Positions 1 to 8,680 are shown, counted from the stretch's first letter. The stretch is DNA of 64,000 bases from Streptomyces cellulosae (GCF_000721105.1 NZ_JOEV01000016.1:1-64000); one strand, 5' to 3'. Numbers and translations: made by a program. Notes: generated from the sequence alone by a model not told the origin.

Positions 1-2298
1 ACCCCGGACCCCGCACAGGCCCCCGAGGCCGCCGCTGTTGCCGCTGACGCACCGCAGTTCCCCGAAGCCGTGCCCTTCCCGGCCGCTCCGGACGCCGCGC
101 ACGACGCCCAGTTCCCGAACGGCGCCCCCGCCCCCCTCCCGGACACCGAAGACACCGCCGCCGCGACGCCTCACGCCCCGTCCCCGCGGCAGGCGATGCC
201 CGAGCACGCCGTACCGCACACCGGCCAGGCACCCACCGCTGGGGACGTCCACCAGGTCCAGGGCCCGCAACTCGCCCCCGCCCCGTCCGCCACGCCCGCC
301 GCCGAGCAGTCCCCGGCACAGGCCCCGGACGCGGAGTACGCGCCGGCACCCCCGCACGCCCTCACCCTCCCCCCGGAGGACCAGTCGGCCCCGGAACCCG
401 TCACAGCCGTCCCCGCACCCGGCGACGGTGACCCCGGACTCACACAGCACGCGGAGGACCTGGCCACCCGGGCCGCCGACCAGGAAGACCAGCGCGACCC
501 GCACGACCCGCGCGACCCGGAAGAAGAGAGCACGGCCGCAGTGGAAGACGTACGACCGTCCACCGGCCCGGCCGCGCCCGCCTATGACGACGCCGAGCGC
601 GAGGCCGTCCTCAAGGTCATGCGTGAACGCAGAGACATCCGCAACGGTTTCCGCAGCGACCCCATCCCGCACGAGGTGCTGCTCCGGGTCCTGGAGGCGG
701 CCCACACCGCGCCCTCCGTGGGTCACTCGCAGCCGTGGGACTTCGTCGTCATCCGCTCCGCGGACACCCGCCGCTCGATGCACGAACTGGCGATGCGTCA
801 GCGCGACGCGTACGCCAAGTCCCTTCCCAAGGGCCGGGCGAAGCAGTTCAAGGAACTGAAGATCGAGGCGATCCTCGACACCCCGGTGAACATCGTCGTC
901 ACCGCCGACCCGACCCGCGGGGGCCGCCACACCCTCGGCCGGCACACCCAGCCGCAGATGGCCCCCTACTCCGCCGCCCTCGCGGTCGAGAATCTCTGGC
1001 TCGCCGCCCGCGCCGAGGGCCTCGGCGTCGGCTGGGTCAGCTTCTTCGACGAGCGCGAGATGGTCCGCGCCCTCGGCCTGCCCGAGCACCTCGAGATCAT
1101 CGCCTACCTGTGCGTCGGGTACGTCGACGAGTTCCCGGACGAGCCCGAGCTGATGCAGGCGGGCTGGTCGAAGCGCCGTCCGCTGTCGTGGGTCGTCCAC
1201 GAGGAGACGTACGGCCGACGCGCACTGCCCGGAGAGGAACCGCACGACCTGCTTGCCGAGACCGTCGCCCAGATCCGCCCGCTCGACGCCAAGGCGCTCG
1301 GCGAGGCGTGGGAGCGCCAGAAGCGCATGACCAAGCCGGCCGGGGCGCTCGGCATGCTGGAGATCATCTCCGCCCAGCTGTCCGGCCTGTCCCGGCAGTG
1401 CCCGCCGCCGATCCCGGAGCCCGCGGCCGTCGCGATCTTCGCGGGCGACCACGGGGTGCACGCGCAGGGGGTCACGCCGTGGCCGCAGGAGGTCACCGCC
1501 CAGATGGTGGCCAACTTCCTGGGCGGCGGCGCGGTCTGCAACGCGTTCGCGAGCCAGGTGGGAGCCGAGGTCTGCGTCGTGGACGTGGGAGTCGCCTCCG
1601 ACCTCCCGGCCACCCCCGGCCTGCTGCCCCGCAAGATCCGCGCGGGCACCTCGGACATGACCACCGGCCCCGCCATGACCCGCGAGGAGGCCAAGCAGGC
1701 CATCGAGGTCGGCATCGAGACCGCCCGCGACCTGGTGGCGGCCGGCAACAAGGCCCTGCTCACCGGTGAGATGGGCATCGCGAACACCACGGCGTCCGCG
1801 GCGCTCATCTCGGTCTTCACCGGCGCCGACCCGGCCGAGGTCACGGGTCGGGGGACCGGCATCAACGACGAGACCCTGGCCCGCAAGACCGAGGTCGTCC
1901 GTCGCGCCCTCGACGTCCACCAGCCGGACCCGGCCGACCCCGTCGGCGTTCTCGCGGCCGTCGGCGGATTCGAGCACGCGGCGATGGTGGGCCTCCTCCT
2001 CGGCGGCGCCTCCCTGCGTACGCCGGTGATCCTGGACGGTGTCAGCGCCGGCGCCGCCGCCCTGGTCGCCCGCGCCATCGCCCCCGAGGTCCTCGCGGCC
2101 TGCATCGCCGGCCACCGCAGCGCCGAACCCGGCCACGTGGCCGCGCTCAACAAACTGGGCCTGCGCCCCCTGGTCGACCTCGACCTCCGCCTGGGCGAGG
2201 GCACCGGCGCCCTGCTGGCCCTGCCGCTGGTCCAGAGCACGGCGAGAGCCATGCACGAGGTGGCGACGTTCGACTCGGCGGGGGTAACCGAGAAGTAG
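1..2298 (+). CDS. cobT: BluB-CobT fusion: DMB synthase / nicotinate-nucleotide-DMB phosphoribosyltransferase (5' partial)
   Basis: The frame is open through base 1, so the N-terminus lies outside the window. About 195 visible N-terminal residues are Ala/Pro/Glu-rich and low complexity, probably disordered. From about 586 to 1260 there is a nitroreductase-fold domain of the BluB type (ERRDIRNGF, SVGHSQPWDFVVI, GLGVGWVSF). BluB cuts FMNH2 to make 5,6-dimethylbenzimidazole. From about 1270 to the stop there is a CobT domain: KPAGALGMLE near its start, GDHGVHAQGV, and the terminal GEGTGALLALPL holding the catalytic Glu. CobT joins dimethylbenzimidazole to nicotinate mononucleotide to give alpha-ribazole phosphate for the lower ligand of cobalamin. 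A fusion would place the two consecutive lower-ligand steps on one chain. The next gene is also a corrinoid/siroheme gene. Domain calls are secure; the true start is unknown. Confidence 0.93.
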   Translation, partial: TPDPAQAPEAAAVAADAPQFPEAVPFPAAPDAAHDAQFPNGAPAPLPDTEDTAAATPHAPSPRQAMPEHAVPHTGQAPTAGDVHQVQGPQLAPAPSATPAAEQSPAQAPDAEYAPAPPHALTLPPEDQSAPEPVTAVPAPGDGDPGLTQHAEDLATRAADQEDQRDPHDPRDPEEESTAAVEDVRPSTGPAAPAYDDAEREAVLKVMRERRDIRNGFRSDPIPHEVLLRVLEAAHTAPSVGHSQPWDFVVIRSADTRRSMHELAMRQRDAYAKSLPKGRAKQFKELKIEAILDTPVNIVVTADPTRGGRHTLGRHTQPQMAPYSAALAVENLWLAARAEGLGVGWVSFFDEREMVRALGLPEHLEIIAYLCVGYVDEFPDEPELMQAGWSKRRPLSWVVHEETYGRRALPGEEPHDLLAETVAQIRPLDAKALGEAWERQKRMTKPAGALGMLEIISAQLSGLSRQCPPPIPEPAAVAIFAGDHGVHAQGVTPWPQEVTAQMVANFLGGGAVCNAFASQVGAEVCVVDVGVASDLPATPGLLPRKIRAGTSDMTTGPAMTREEAKQAIEVGIETARDLVAAGNKALLTGEMGIANTTASAALISVFTGADPAEVTGRGTGINDETLARKTEVVRRALDVHQPDPADPVGVLAAVGGFEHAAMVGLLLGGASLRTPVILDGVSAGAAALVARAIAPEVLAACIAGHRSAEPGHVAALNKLGLRPLVDLDLRLGEGTGALLALPLVQSTARAMHEVATFDSAGVTEK

Positions 2299-2316
2299 GG
2301 GTTGCCTGCGACGGGG

Positions 2317-2350
2317 AGGGGGATTCCGGGACGACGGTCCCGGGCCCCCT
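2317..2350 (+). terminator. Terminator-like hairpin after cobT
   Basis: The arms CCGGGAC (2326-2332) and GTCCCGG (2337-2343) pair around GACG. AGGGGG (2317-2322) and CCCCCT (2345-2350) extend the stem after a small internal loop, and TTTCTCC follows. It lies 18 bases past the cobT stop. Confidence 0.6.
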
Positions 2351-2491
2351 TTCTCCTGCCGCCGCAGTGCCCACACCCCCACCCGGCCTCGCCCCACCGC
2401 TGGGCCGCCTGAGCCACCCCACCCCACAGCCCCGTAAAATCCGCACGTCAGGGCCACCGCACCGCACCGCCCCAAGAGGAGCCGCACCCTC

Positions 2492-3724
2492 ATGGCCGAA
2501 CACCCCGCCTACCCCGTAGGCCTCCGCCTCACCGGCCGCCGAGTCGTCGTCCTCGGCGGCGGCCAGGTGGCCCAGCGCCGCCTCCCGGCCCTGATCGCGG
2601 CAGGCGCGGACGTGCTCCTCGTCTCCCCCGGGGCCACTCCCTCCGTCGAGGCGATGGCGGACGCGGGCGAGATCGCCTGGCGGCGGCGCCCGTACGCCGA
2701 GGGCGACCTCGCCGACGCCTGGTACGCCCTGATCGCCACCAGCGACCCCGAGGCGAACGCACGCGCCTCCGCCGAGGCAGAGGCCCACCGCGTCTGGTGC
2801 GTCCGCTCCGACGACGCCGAGGCCGCCACCGCCTGGACCCCGGCCACCGGCACCAGCGAGGGCGTCACGGTCGCCGTCCTCACCACCAGCGCCCGCGGCC
2901 GCGACCCCCGCCACACCGCCGCCATCCGCGACGCGGTCGTCGAGGGCCTGCGCGACGGAACCCTGGTCGCCCCGCACCACCGCACCCGCACCACCGGCGT
3001 CGCCCTCGTCGGCGGCGGCCCCGGCGACCCCGACCTGATCACGGTCCGCGGCCGTCGCCTGCTCGCCGAGGCGGACGTCGTCATCGCGGACCGCCTGGGC
3101 CCCCGCGACCTGCTCGCCGAACTCCCCCCGCACGTCGAGGTGATCGACGCGGCGAAGATCCCGTACGGCCGTTTCATGGCCCAGGAGGCCATCAACAACG
3201 CGCTGATCGAGCACGCCAAGCAGGGAAAGGCGGTCGTCCGGCTGAAGGGCGGCGACCCCTACGTCTTCGGCCGCGGCATGGAGGAGCTCCAGGCGCTCGC
3301 CGAGGCCGGCATCCCCTGCACCGTCGTGCCCGGCATCTCCAGCTCCATCTCGGTCCCGGGCGCGGCCGGCATCCCGGTCACCCACCGGGGGGTCGCCCAC
3401 GAGTTCACGGTGGTCAGCGGCCACGTCGCCCCGGACGACGAGCGCTCCCTGGTCGACTGGCCGTCCCTCGCGAAGCTGACCGGCACCCTCGTCGTCCTCA
3501 TGGGCGTCGACAAGATCGGCAAGATCGCCGAGACCCTGATCGCCCACGGCAAGCCTGCCGACACGCCCGTCGCCCTCGTCCAGGAGGGCACGACCGCAGC
3601 TCAGCGCCGGGTCGACGCCACGCTGGCGACCGTCGCCGAGGCCGTACGGACCGAGGACGTGAAGCCGCCGGCGGTCATCGTCATCGGCGAGGTCGTGACA
3701 GTCGGCCCGTCGGCACAGGCGTGA
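2492..3724 (+). CDS. cysG: Bifunctional precorrin-2 dehydrogenase / uroporphyrinogen-III C-methyltransferase (siroheme synthase type)
   Basis: A 410-residue protein with two modules. Residues about 10-150 are a CysG_N-type dehydrogenase with the NAD-binding motif VVVLGGGQVAQRR, which oxidises precorrin-2 to sirohydrochlorin. Residues about 168-405 are a SUMT methyltransferase (VGGGPGDPDLIT near its start, RLKGGDPYVFGRG, VPGISSSISVPGAAGIP), which uses SAM to methylate uroporphyrinogen III at C-2 and C-7. The product feeds siroheme for sulfite/nitrite reductase and also corrin synthesis. The protein is shorter than enterobacterial CysG (about 457 residues), so the ferrochelatase part may be reduced. 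AAGAGGA sits 11 bases before the ATG. The gap from cobT and the hairpin in it suggest a separate transcript. Confidence 0.92.
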   Translation: MAEHPAYPVGLRLTGRRVVVLGGGQVAQRRLPALIAAGADVLLVSPGATPSVEAMADAGEIAWRRRPYAEGDLADAWYALIATSDPEANARASAEAEAHRVWCVRSDDAEAATAWTPATGTSEGVTVAVLTTSARGRDPRHTAAIRDAVVEGLRDGTLVAPHHRTRTTGVALVGGGPGDPDLITVRGRRLLAEADVVIADRLGPRDLLAELPPHVEVIDAAKIPYGRFMAQEAINNALIEHAKQGKAVVRLKGGDPYVFGRGMEELQALAEAGIPCTVVPGISSSISVPGAAGIPVTHRGVAHEFTVVSGHVAPDDERSLVDWPSLAKLTGTLVVLMGVDKIGKIAETLIAHGKPADTPVALVQEGTTAAQRRVDATLATVAEAVRTEDVKPPAVIVIGEVVTVGPSAQA

Positions 3725-3762
3725 TCACGCGTAACCCGGGGTAACACTCCCGTTCCCAGCCG

Positions 3763-3791
3763 TTGGCACCGCTCCCAGGACAAGGCAGTAT
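3763..3791 (+). promoter_or_regulatory. Promoter for the RNA methyltransferase gene, predicted leaderless
   Basis: TTGGCA (3763-3768), a 17-base spacer and CAGTAT (3786-3791). The GTG start follows after only 6 bases, so transcription would begin at or next to the start codon. No Shine-Dalgarno sequence is seen. Confidence 0.55.
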
Positions 3792-3797
3792 CACCCT

Positions 3798-4616
3798 GTG
3801 GCCGATCTCATCACCGTCGAGGATCCCGACGACCCGCGCCTGCGCGACTACACGGGCCTGACCGACGTCGAACTGCGCCGCAAGCGCGAGCCGGCCGAGG
3901 GCCTGTTCATCGCCGAGGGCGAGAAGGTCATCCGGCGGGCCAAGGACGCCGGGTACGAGATGCGTTCCATGCTGCTGTCCGCGAAGTGGGTCGACGTCAT
4001 GCGGGACGTCATCGACGAACTCCCGGCCCCCGTCTACGCGGTCAGCCCCGAGCTCGCCGAACAGGTCACCGGCTACCACGTGCACCGCGGCGCGCTCGCC
4101 TCCATGCAGCGCAAGCCGCTGCCCACGGCGGCCGACCTCCTGCGCGGTGCCCGCCGGGTCGTCGTCATGGAGTCGGTCAACGACCACACCAACATCGGTG
4201 CGATCTTCCGCTCGGCCGCCGCCCTCGGCATGGACGCCGTCCTGCTCTCCCCGGACTGCGCCGACCCCCTCTACCGCCGCAGCGTGAAGGTCTCGATGGG
4301 CGCCGTCTTCTCCGTACCGTACGCCCGGCTCGACACCTGGCCCAAGGGCCTGGAGTCGGTCCGCGAGGCGGGCTTCACCCTGCTCGCCCTCACCCCGGAC
4401 GCCAAGGCCAGGACCCTCGACGAGGCCGCCCCGCACCAGATGGACCGGGTGGCCCTGATGCTCGGCGCCGAGGGGGACGGCCTGTCCACCCAGGCCCTTG
4501 TCGCCGCCGACGAATGGGTCCGCATCCCCATGGCCCACGGCGTCGACTCCCTCAACGTGGGCGCGGCGGCCGCGGTCGCCTTCTACGCGGTGGCCACGGG
4601 CCGCCCCGAGCTCTGA
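3798..4616 (+). CDS. SpoU/TrmH-family RNA 2'-O-ribose methyltransferase
   Basis: A 272-residue protein. Residues about 1-110 form an N-terminal substrate-binding region, including the segment EPAEGLFIAEGEKVIRRA typical of this family. The SPOUT catalytic domain follows with the three trefoil-knot motifs: ESVNDHTNIGAIFRSAAALG (motif 1), LMLGAEGDGLS (motif 2) and IPMAHGVDSLNVGAAAAVA (motif 3). Such enzymes methylate a ribose 2'-OH in rRNA or tRNA with SAM; the target nucleotide cannot be read from sequence. The GTG at 3798 was chosen because it follows a promoter-like pair directly. It converges on the kinase gene at 4651. Confidence 0.85.
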   Translation: MADLITVEDPDDPRLRDYTGLTDVELRRKREPAEGLFIAEGEKVIRRAKDAGYEMRSMLLSAKWVDVMRDVIDELPAPVYAVSPELAEQVTGYHVHRGALASMQRKPLPTAADLLRGARRVVVMESVNDHTNIGAIFRSAAALGMDAVLLSPDCADPLYRRSVKVSMGAVFSVPYARLDTWPKGLESVREAGFTLLALTPDAKARTLDEAAPHQMDRVALMLGAEGDGLSTQALVAADEWVRIPMAHGVDSLNVGAAAAVAFYAVATGRPEL

Positions 4617-4621
4617 GACCT

Positions 4622-4641
4622 GCTCGCGGGGGGGGGCGAGC
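4622..4641. terminator. Weak hairpin with a run of nine G between convergent genes
   Basis: GCTCG (4622-4626) and CGAGC (4637-4641) can pair around a loop containing nine consecutive G (4628-4636). It lies between convergent stops at 4616 and 4651. The homopolymer is also a place where sequencing error is likely. Confidence 0.3.
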
Positions 4642-4650
4642 CCGGGTCAC

Positions 4651-6123
4651 CTAGCCGTCCCGATGCGACGTCGACTCGTACCGCGGGGACATCAACTGCC
4701 CCTTCACGGGCTGATGGTCCGCCGGCGCCCGTACCTGCTCCCGCCGCTGCTCCGGTACGACGCCGGGGTCACCGCCGAGTCCCTGGGACGGCCCCTGGCA
4801 ACCCTGGGCCGCCGCGATACCGAGGGCCACGAGCAGCGTGACCACGACGAACACGACCAGCCGTTGACGCAGCAGCCGCGGATTCGCCGGCCGCCGCCCG
4901 GTCCCCGTGTTCCTGGACGCCGGACGCCCCGTACCGCTGCGCGGTGCCGGACGGCTCCCGCTGCGGCCGGTGTTCCGCGAGGACGGCGTGGGCCGGGCCC
5001 CGGACCGGGAGGACGGCGCCCCGCTGCCCCGCGTGCCGCCCGCGCCGCCGCCCCGTGCGCCCGCACCGCGCGATGGCGTGCCACCCCGTACCGGCCCGGG
5101 CCCGCGTGACCCGGTGCCGCCCCGCGGCGGCGGAGTGCCCTGGGTGCCCGGAGCGCCCTGCGTCCCTGCTCCGCCACTCGACGGCCCCTGCGGCCGCCGC
5201 TGCGCCGCCCGCTCCGGATAGGTGTCGGCGATCCGTCCGGTGGGCCGGTCGGCCTCCGCGGCGCGCGGTGCCGGCGGACGCAGTTCCGCGAGCCCCTGCG
5301 CCTCCCGGGCCGCGATCTCCTTCAGCCGCAGCGACAGCTGAAGCGTGGTGGGCCGCTCCTCGGGATCCTTGGCCAGGCAGGCCCGCACCAGCGGGGCGAG
5401 CGCGTCCGGCACCCCGTGCAGCTGCGCCTCCTCGTGCACCACGCGGTACAACATCACCTCGGAACTGCCGTGCCCGAAGGGCGAGTCGCCCATGGAGGCG
5501 TACGCCAGGGTCGCCCCGAGCGAGAACACGTCCGTGGCCGGAGTGACTGCGGCGCCGCGCACCTGCTCCGGCGCGAGAAAACCGGGGGAGCCGACCGCCG
5601 TGCCGACGTGGGTGAGCGTCGAGGCACCGGTCGCCCAGGCGATACCGAAGTCGATGATCCGCGGCCCCTTGGGGGACAGCAGGATGTTGGACGGCTTGAG
5701 GTCCCGGTGCACGACACCGGCCTCGTGCACGGCGACGAGCCCCTCGGACAGCGCGGCTCCCACGGAGGCCACGTCGGCGGCGCCCAGGGGGCCCTCGTCG
5801 GCGACCTTGTCGTGCAGGGAGGGACCGGGCACGTACTGCGTGGCGAACCACGGCCGGTCGGCGTCCAGGTCCGCCGCGACGAGCCGCGCCGTGCACCCGC
5901 CGCGAATCCGCCGCGCCGCCGAGACCTCGCGCGCGAACCGCGAGCGGAACTCCTGGTCCTCGGCCAGGTCAGGCCGGATCACCTTCAGCGCGACCCGCTG
6001 CCCCTTGCGGTCGGAGCCGAGATAGACGACGCCCATCCCGCCCGCTCCGAGCCGTCTGTGGAGCCTGAACGAGCCGACGACGCGCGGGTCCTCGCGCCTC
6101 AGGCGCATCATCGCCATGTTCAT
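4651..6123 (-). CDS. Membrane-anchored Ser/Thr protein kinase (PknB-like/Hanks type)
   Basis: About 490 residues. The kinase domain occupies residues about 18-275: glycine loop LGAGGMGVVYLG, the VALKVI lysine, HRDLKPSNIL catalytic loop, IIDFGIA (DFG) and FLAPEQV. All catalytic residues are present, so it should be active. After it comes a long Pro/Gly/Arg/Ser-rich linker (about 290-415) and one hydrophobic helix near 422-441 (LVVFVVVTLLVALGIAAA) followed by a short tail, giving a cytoplasmic kinase anchored near its C-terminus. No PASTA repeats are present. The start is uncertain: ATG 6123 and ATG 6117 (GCGGGG six bases before the latter) and an upstream GTG at 6153 are all in frame. Substrates are unknown. 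Confidence 0.88.
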   Translation of the reverse strand: MNMAMMRLRREDPRVVGSFRLHRRLGAGGMGVVYLGSDRKGQRVALKVIRPDLAEDQEFRSRFAREVSAARRIRGGCTARLVAADLDADRPWFATQYVPGPSLHDKVADEGPLGAADVASVGAALSEGLVAVHEAGVVHRDLKPSNILLSPKGPRIIDFGIAWATGASTLTHVGTAVGSPGFLAPEQVRGAAVTPATDVFSLGATLAYASMGDSPFGHGSSEVMLYRVVHEEAQLHGVPDALAPLVRACLAKDPEERPTTLQLSLRLKEIAAREAQGLAELRPPAPRAAEADRPTGRIADTYPERAAQRRPQGPSSGGAGTQGAPGTQGTPPPRGGTGSRGPGPVRGGTPSRGAGARGGGAGGTRGSGAPSSRSGARPTPSSRNTGRSGSRPAPRSGTGRPASRNTGTGRRPANPRLLRQRLVVFVVVTLLVALGIAAAQGCQGPSQGLGGDPGVVPEQRREQVRAPADHQPVKGQLMSPRYESTSHRDG

Positions 6124-6819
6124 CCCCGCTGCCCGGTCCGTGTGACGTGCCACAGCTTACGTTTCCCCGGCCCGCCGCGCGCAGAGGCCGCGCCCTCTCG
6201 GCCCGATGGATTGTCAGTGCCCCGGGAGAGACGTGAAGAGTGGTCAGGGGCCGCGCGAACGGACCGGCTTCGCCGTGCCGGTGATCTCAACGGCCTGCCA
6301 TAGAAGGGGGATTGAACCCGTGAAGGGTGACCGCGTGGAAACAGTCGTGGACGCCGGGGACACGACACGTACCTACGAGGTGGTGGCAGGCGGGCCGCCG
6401 GGTGGAGACGGCGGTACGCCGAGGGGTGGGGGAAGTGAGTGAAGTCACCCGGTGGGGGTCTCCCCGCGCCGTTCAGGCAGTGGGAGAGGCTCGGTCGTCC
6501 GGACGGCCCGCTTCATGGCGAACCGGGTGCTTGCGCCGCTCGAACAGCCGGTCCCGCGGGAGGACAGCTCGGAAACATCGGGGCACTCCGGACGCCCCCT
6601 CCGGGAAGACCCCGAGACCCAGGACGTCGTCTCCACCCAGGGGAGTACTCCGCAGGTCATGGCTCATCCTCCGGGAGGCCCGGCAATCGGTACGAGGGCA
6701 TGACGCCCGGGAGGCGCCGGACGCCTAGATTTGAGGTCAAGCGGCGGGTGCAGCACTCGTCCCCCGAGGTCAGACACCCGCCGCTGCCAACGACAACCGA
6801 GACGGTCAGGAGAGGGACC
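6124..6819. other. Long gap without a convincing gene
   Basis: About 700 bases between the divergent kinase and small membrane protein genes. GTG 6320 opens a 40-codon frame preceded by AAGGGGG nine bases upstream (begins VKGDRVETVVDAGDTTRTYE). It ends at 6442, overlapping a GTG in another frame. A third frame from 6452 to 6703 contains RTARFMANRVLAPLEQP, which looks more protein-like than its flanks. None keeps normal Streptomyces third-position GC throughout. They could be pieces of one frameshifted small gene, or untranslated sequence. Confidence 0.35.
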
Positions 6820-7017
6820 ATGGCCCTGACGGCACCGCGGACACTGGTCCGCACCCAGGAGCGCATCGCGCTCCGCCCCCGTCGGACGGGTCGCCGCCAC
6901 CCCCTGGTGGCGACACTCATGGCCCTTCCCCTGGCGGCACTGCTCCTCCTCGTCTTCGACGGGTGGGAGACAGTGGCCACACAGGCGTCGTCCGTGGGCG
7001 TGATGCTGGGGCGCTGA
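6820..7017 (+). CDS. Small single-span membrane protein
   Basis: 65 residues. An Arg-rich, positively charged N-terminus (residues 1-28) is followed by one hydrophobic helix (about 30-47, LVATLMALPLAALLLLVF) and a short tail, so the N-terminus is probably cytoplasmic. A strong AGGAGAGGG (6808-6816) lies three bases before the ATG, with its AGGAG core seven bases away. This supports the start better than the longer upstream frame. A perfect terminator hairpin follows at 7101. I do not recognise a function; similar short proteins occur next to this kinase locus in other streptomycetes as far as I recall, but that needs a search. Confidence 0.7.
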   Translation: MALTAPRTLVRTQERIALRPRRTGRRHPLVATLMALPLAALLLLVFDGWETVATQASSVGVMLGR

Positions 7018-7100
7018 GCGGCGACCCCAGGCCCGGAAGAGCGGTCCGGGCGGGGACATCCACCCATGAAACCCCGTGGGGACGGGGGTGCGGCGGACGG

Positions 7101-7144
7101 CACAGATGCCGGCGCAGCTGGGGAGCTGCGCCGGCATTGCTGTG
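7101..7144 (+). terminator. Strong terminator hairpin after the small membrane protein
   Basis: ATGCCGGCGCAGCT (7106-7119) pairs perfectly with AGCTGCGCCGGCAT (7124-7137) around GGGG. CACAG (7101-7105) and CTGTG (7140-7144) extend it beyond a two-base bulge, giving 19 pairs. It ends 92 bases before the next GTG, so it could also act as an attenuator for that gene. Confidence 0.8.
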
Positions 7145-7235
7145 TGCCGAACCGGGCGACCGCACCCTCGCGGCTCCCGCCCCCGAAGACCTGCGTACCC
7201 TCACGGACGAGCGATCCGCCCGCCCGAGGAGAACC

Positions 7236-8270
7236 GTGACCACCATCCCCCTCCTCACCGAGCTCACGACCCGAGCCACGGCACAGGCCCACGCGACGAC
7301 CTCGGCCTGCCCCTGCGGAGCGCCGGGCGGAACGTCAGGTGGAGGACACGACACGTCAGGCGGAGTACGCGGAACGTCGGGTGGAGGACGCGGCGAAGCC
7401 ACAGCCGGCGAAGCGACCACGATCCTCGCCGACCGCCCCGACGCCACCGTCGTCCGCCACGCCCACACCGTCGCCAAGGCCCACGCCCCGGACACGGCCA
7501 CGGTGGAACTGACCCCCCGCCTCACCGCCGCCGCCCACCTCCCCGGCATCCTCCTCGCGCCGCTCAGCCCGACGCCCGTCACCCTGCACGGCCGACTCGT
7601 CACGTTCTGGCCGTACGGCACTCCCGTGGACCCGGACAACCCGCAAGCGGCCCCCTGGGAGGCCGCCGCCACCCTCCTCGCCCGCCTCCACCGCTCACCG
7701 GCCCCGACCGCCTCGCTGCCCCCCATGCGTGGCCCCGCCAAGGCCGCCCTCGCCGTGGCCCGCCTCCGTACCGCCGGCGCCCACCCCGCCACGCACCCCG
7801 TCCTGCGCGCCTGGTCCACCCTCCCCGCCTGGGCCCGCGCCGAGACCCCCATGCCGGACACCACCACCCTGTGCCACGGCGACCTCCACCTCGGCCAACT
7901 CGTCCGCCACCCGGCCCCCGACGGCCCGTGGCTGCTGATCGACGTCGACGACCTCGGTCCCGGCGTCCCGGCCTGGGACCTCGCCCGCCCGGCCGCCTGG
8001 TTCGCCTGCGGACTGCTCGCGCCCGACGACTGGACCCGTTTCCTCACCGCCTACCGCACGGCGGGCGGCCCGGCCGTCCCCGCGGACGGCGACCCCTGGC
8101 CCGCCCTGGACGTCCCGGCCCGCGCCCTCACCGTGCAGACCGCCGCCCGCTCGATCGCCAAGGCGGTGGCCGCGGACCGCCCGCTGGACGACGTGGAGCA
8201 GGCCCTCGTCGACGCCTGCGACCGCATGGGTTCCACCCCGCCGGACGTGCCGCGGGATTTCCCGACGTAA
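7236..8270 (+). CDS. Aminoglycoside/choline-kinase-like phosphotransferase family protein
   Basis: 344 residues from the GTG at 7236, which has GAGGAG (7226-7231) five bases upstream; the frame runs further 5' but without a ribosome site. The C-terminal half carries the APH catalytic signature LCHGDLHLGQLV (Brenner motif, with H-D and a downstream polar residue) and LLIDVDDLGPGVPAWDLARP (metal-binding Asp equivalent to DFG). The N-terminal lobe is short and has a Gly/Thr/Ser-rich stretch (residues about 28-55, repeats of GTSGG/DTSGG). The usual N-lobe lysine is hard to place, so small-molecule kinase activity is likely but the substrate is unknown. Nothing suggests an acquired resistance gene: codon use and neighbours are those of the core chromosome. 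Confidence 0.8.
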   Translation: MTTIPLLTELTTRATAQAHATTSACPCGAPGGTSGGGHDTSGGVRGTSGGGRGEATAGEATTILADRPDATVVRHAHTVAKAHAPDTATVELTPRLTAAAHLPGILLAPLSPTPVTLHGRLVTFWPYGTPVDPDNPQAAPWEAAATLLARLHRSPAPTASLPPMRGPAKAALAVARLRTAGAHPATHPVLRAWSTLPAWARAETPMPDTTTLCHGDLHLGQLVRHPAPDGPWLLIDVDDLGPGVPAWDLARPAAWFACGLLAPDDWTRFLTAYRTAGGPAVPADGDPWPALDVPARALTVQTAARSIAKAVAADRPLDDVEQALVDACDRMGSTPPDVPRDFPT

Positions 8271-8351
8271 GGTGCAACCGACCGCAGCCGGACGGAAGTC
8301 TGTCCTGGCGAAACGCGAAGCAGGACCGACCGGCGAGGAGTTGAGCCGACC

Positions 8352-8663
8352 ATGCAGTGTCCGAAGTGCCATGCGCCGATGCACACGTACAACCGCAACG
8401 GCGTCCAGATCGAGCAGTGCAGCGGCTGCCGCGGCATCTTTCTCGACTACGGCGAGCTGGAGGCGCTGACCCGCCTGGAGTCGCAGTGGGGCGGGGGACC
8501 CGCCGTTCCGCCCCCGCCGGCCGCCCCGCAGTACCCGGCCGGCTCGCAGTACCCGGCCGCACCCACCGCTCCGGCCTGGGGCGCCCCGCACGGCGGCCAC
8601 CACGGTGGGCACCACGGCGGTCACCACAACCGCGGCTTCGGCCACATGCTGTTCTCCAGCTGA
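8352..8663 (+). CDS. Zinc-ribbon (TFIIB-type) protein with Gly-His-rich tail
   Basis: 103 residues. The N-terminus is a four-cysteine ribbon: C3-P-K-C6 and C23-S-G-C26, followed by GIFLDYGELEAL, the zf-TFIIB signature. The middle is Pro/Ala-rich with a QYPA repeat. The tail contains the repeats GGHHGGHHGGHH and could bind a second metal such as Ni, Cu or Zn. GAGGAG lies 11 bases upstream of the ATG. It is a soluble protein of unknown role. It stands just downstream of the phosphotransferase (81-base gap), possibly cotranscribed with it. Confidence 0.82.
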   Translation: MQCPKCHAPMHTYNRNGVQIEQCSGCRGIFLDYGELEALTRLESQWGGGPAVPPPPAAPQYPAGSQYPAAPTAPAWGAPHGGHHGGHHGGHHNRGFGHMLFSS

Positions 8664-8680
8664 CGGCAGCCGGTCGGCCC

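Noticed and set aside
7236..8270. Acquired aminoglycoside resistance gene
   Set aside because: Only the general phosphotransferase signature is present; the gene sits among core genes with native codon use and no mobile elements.
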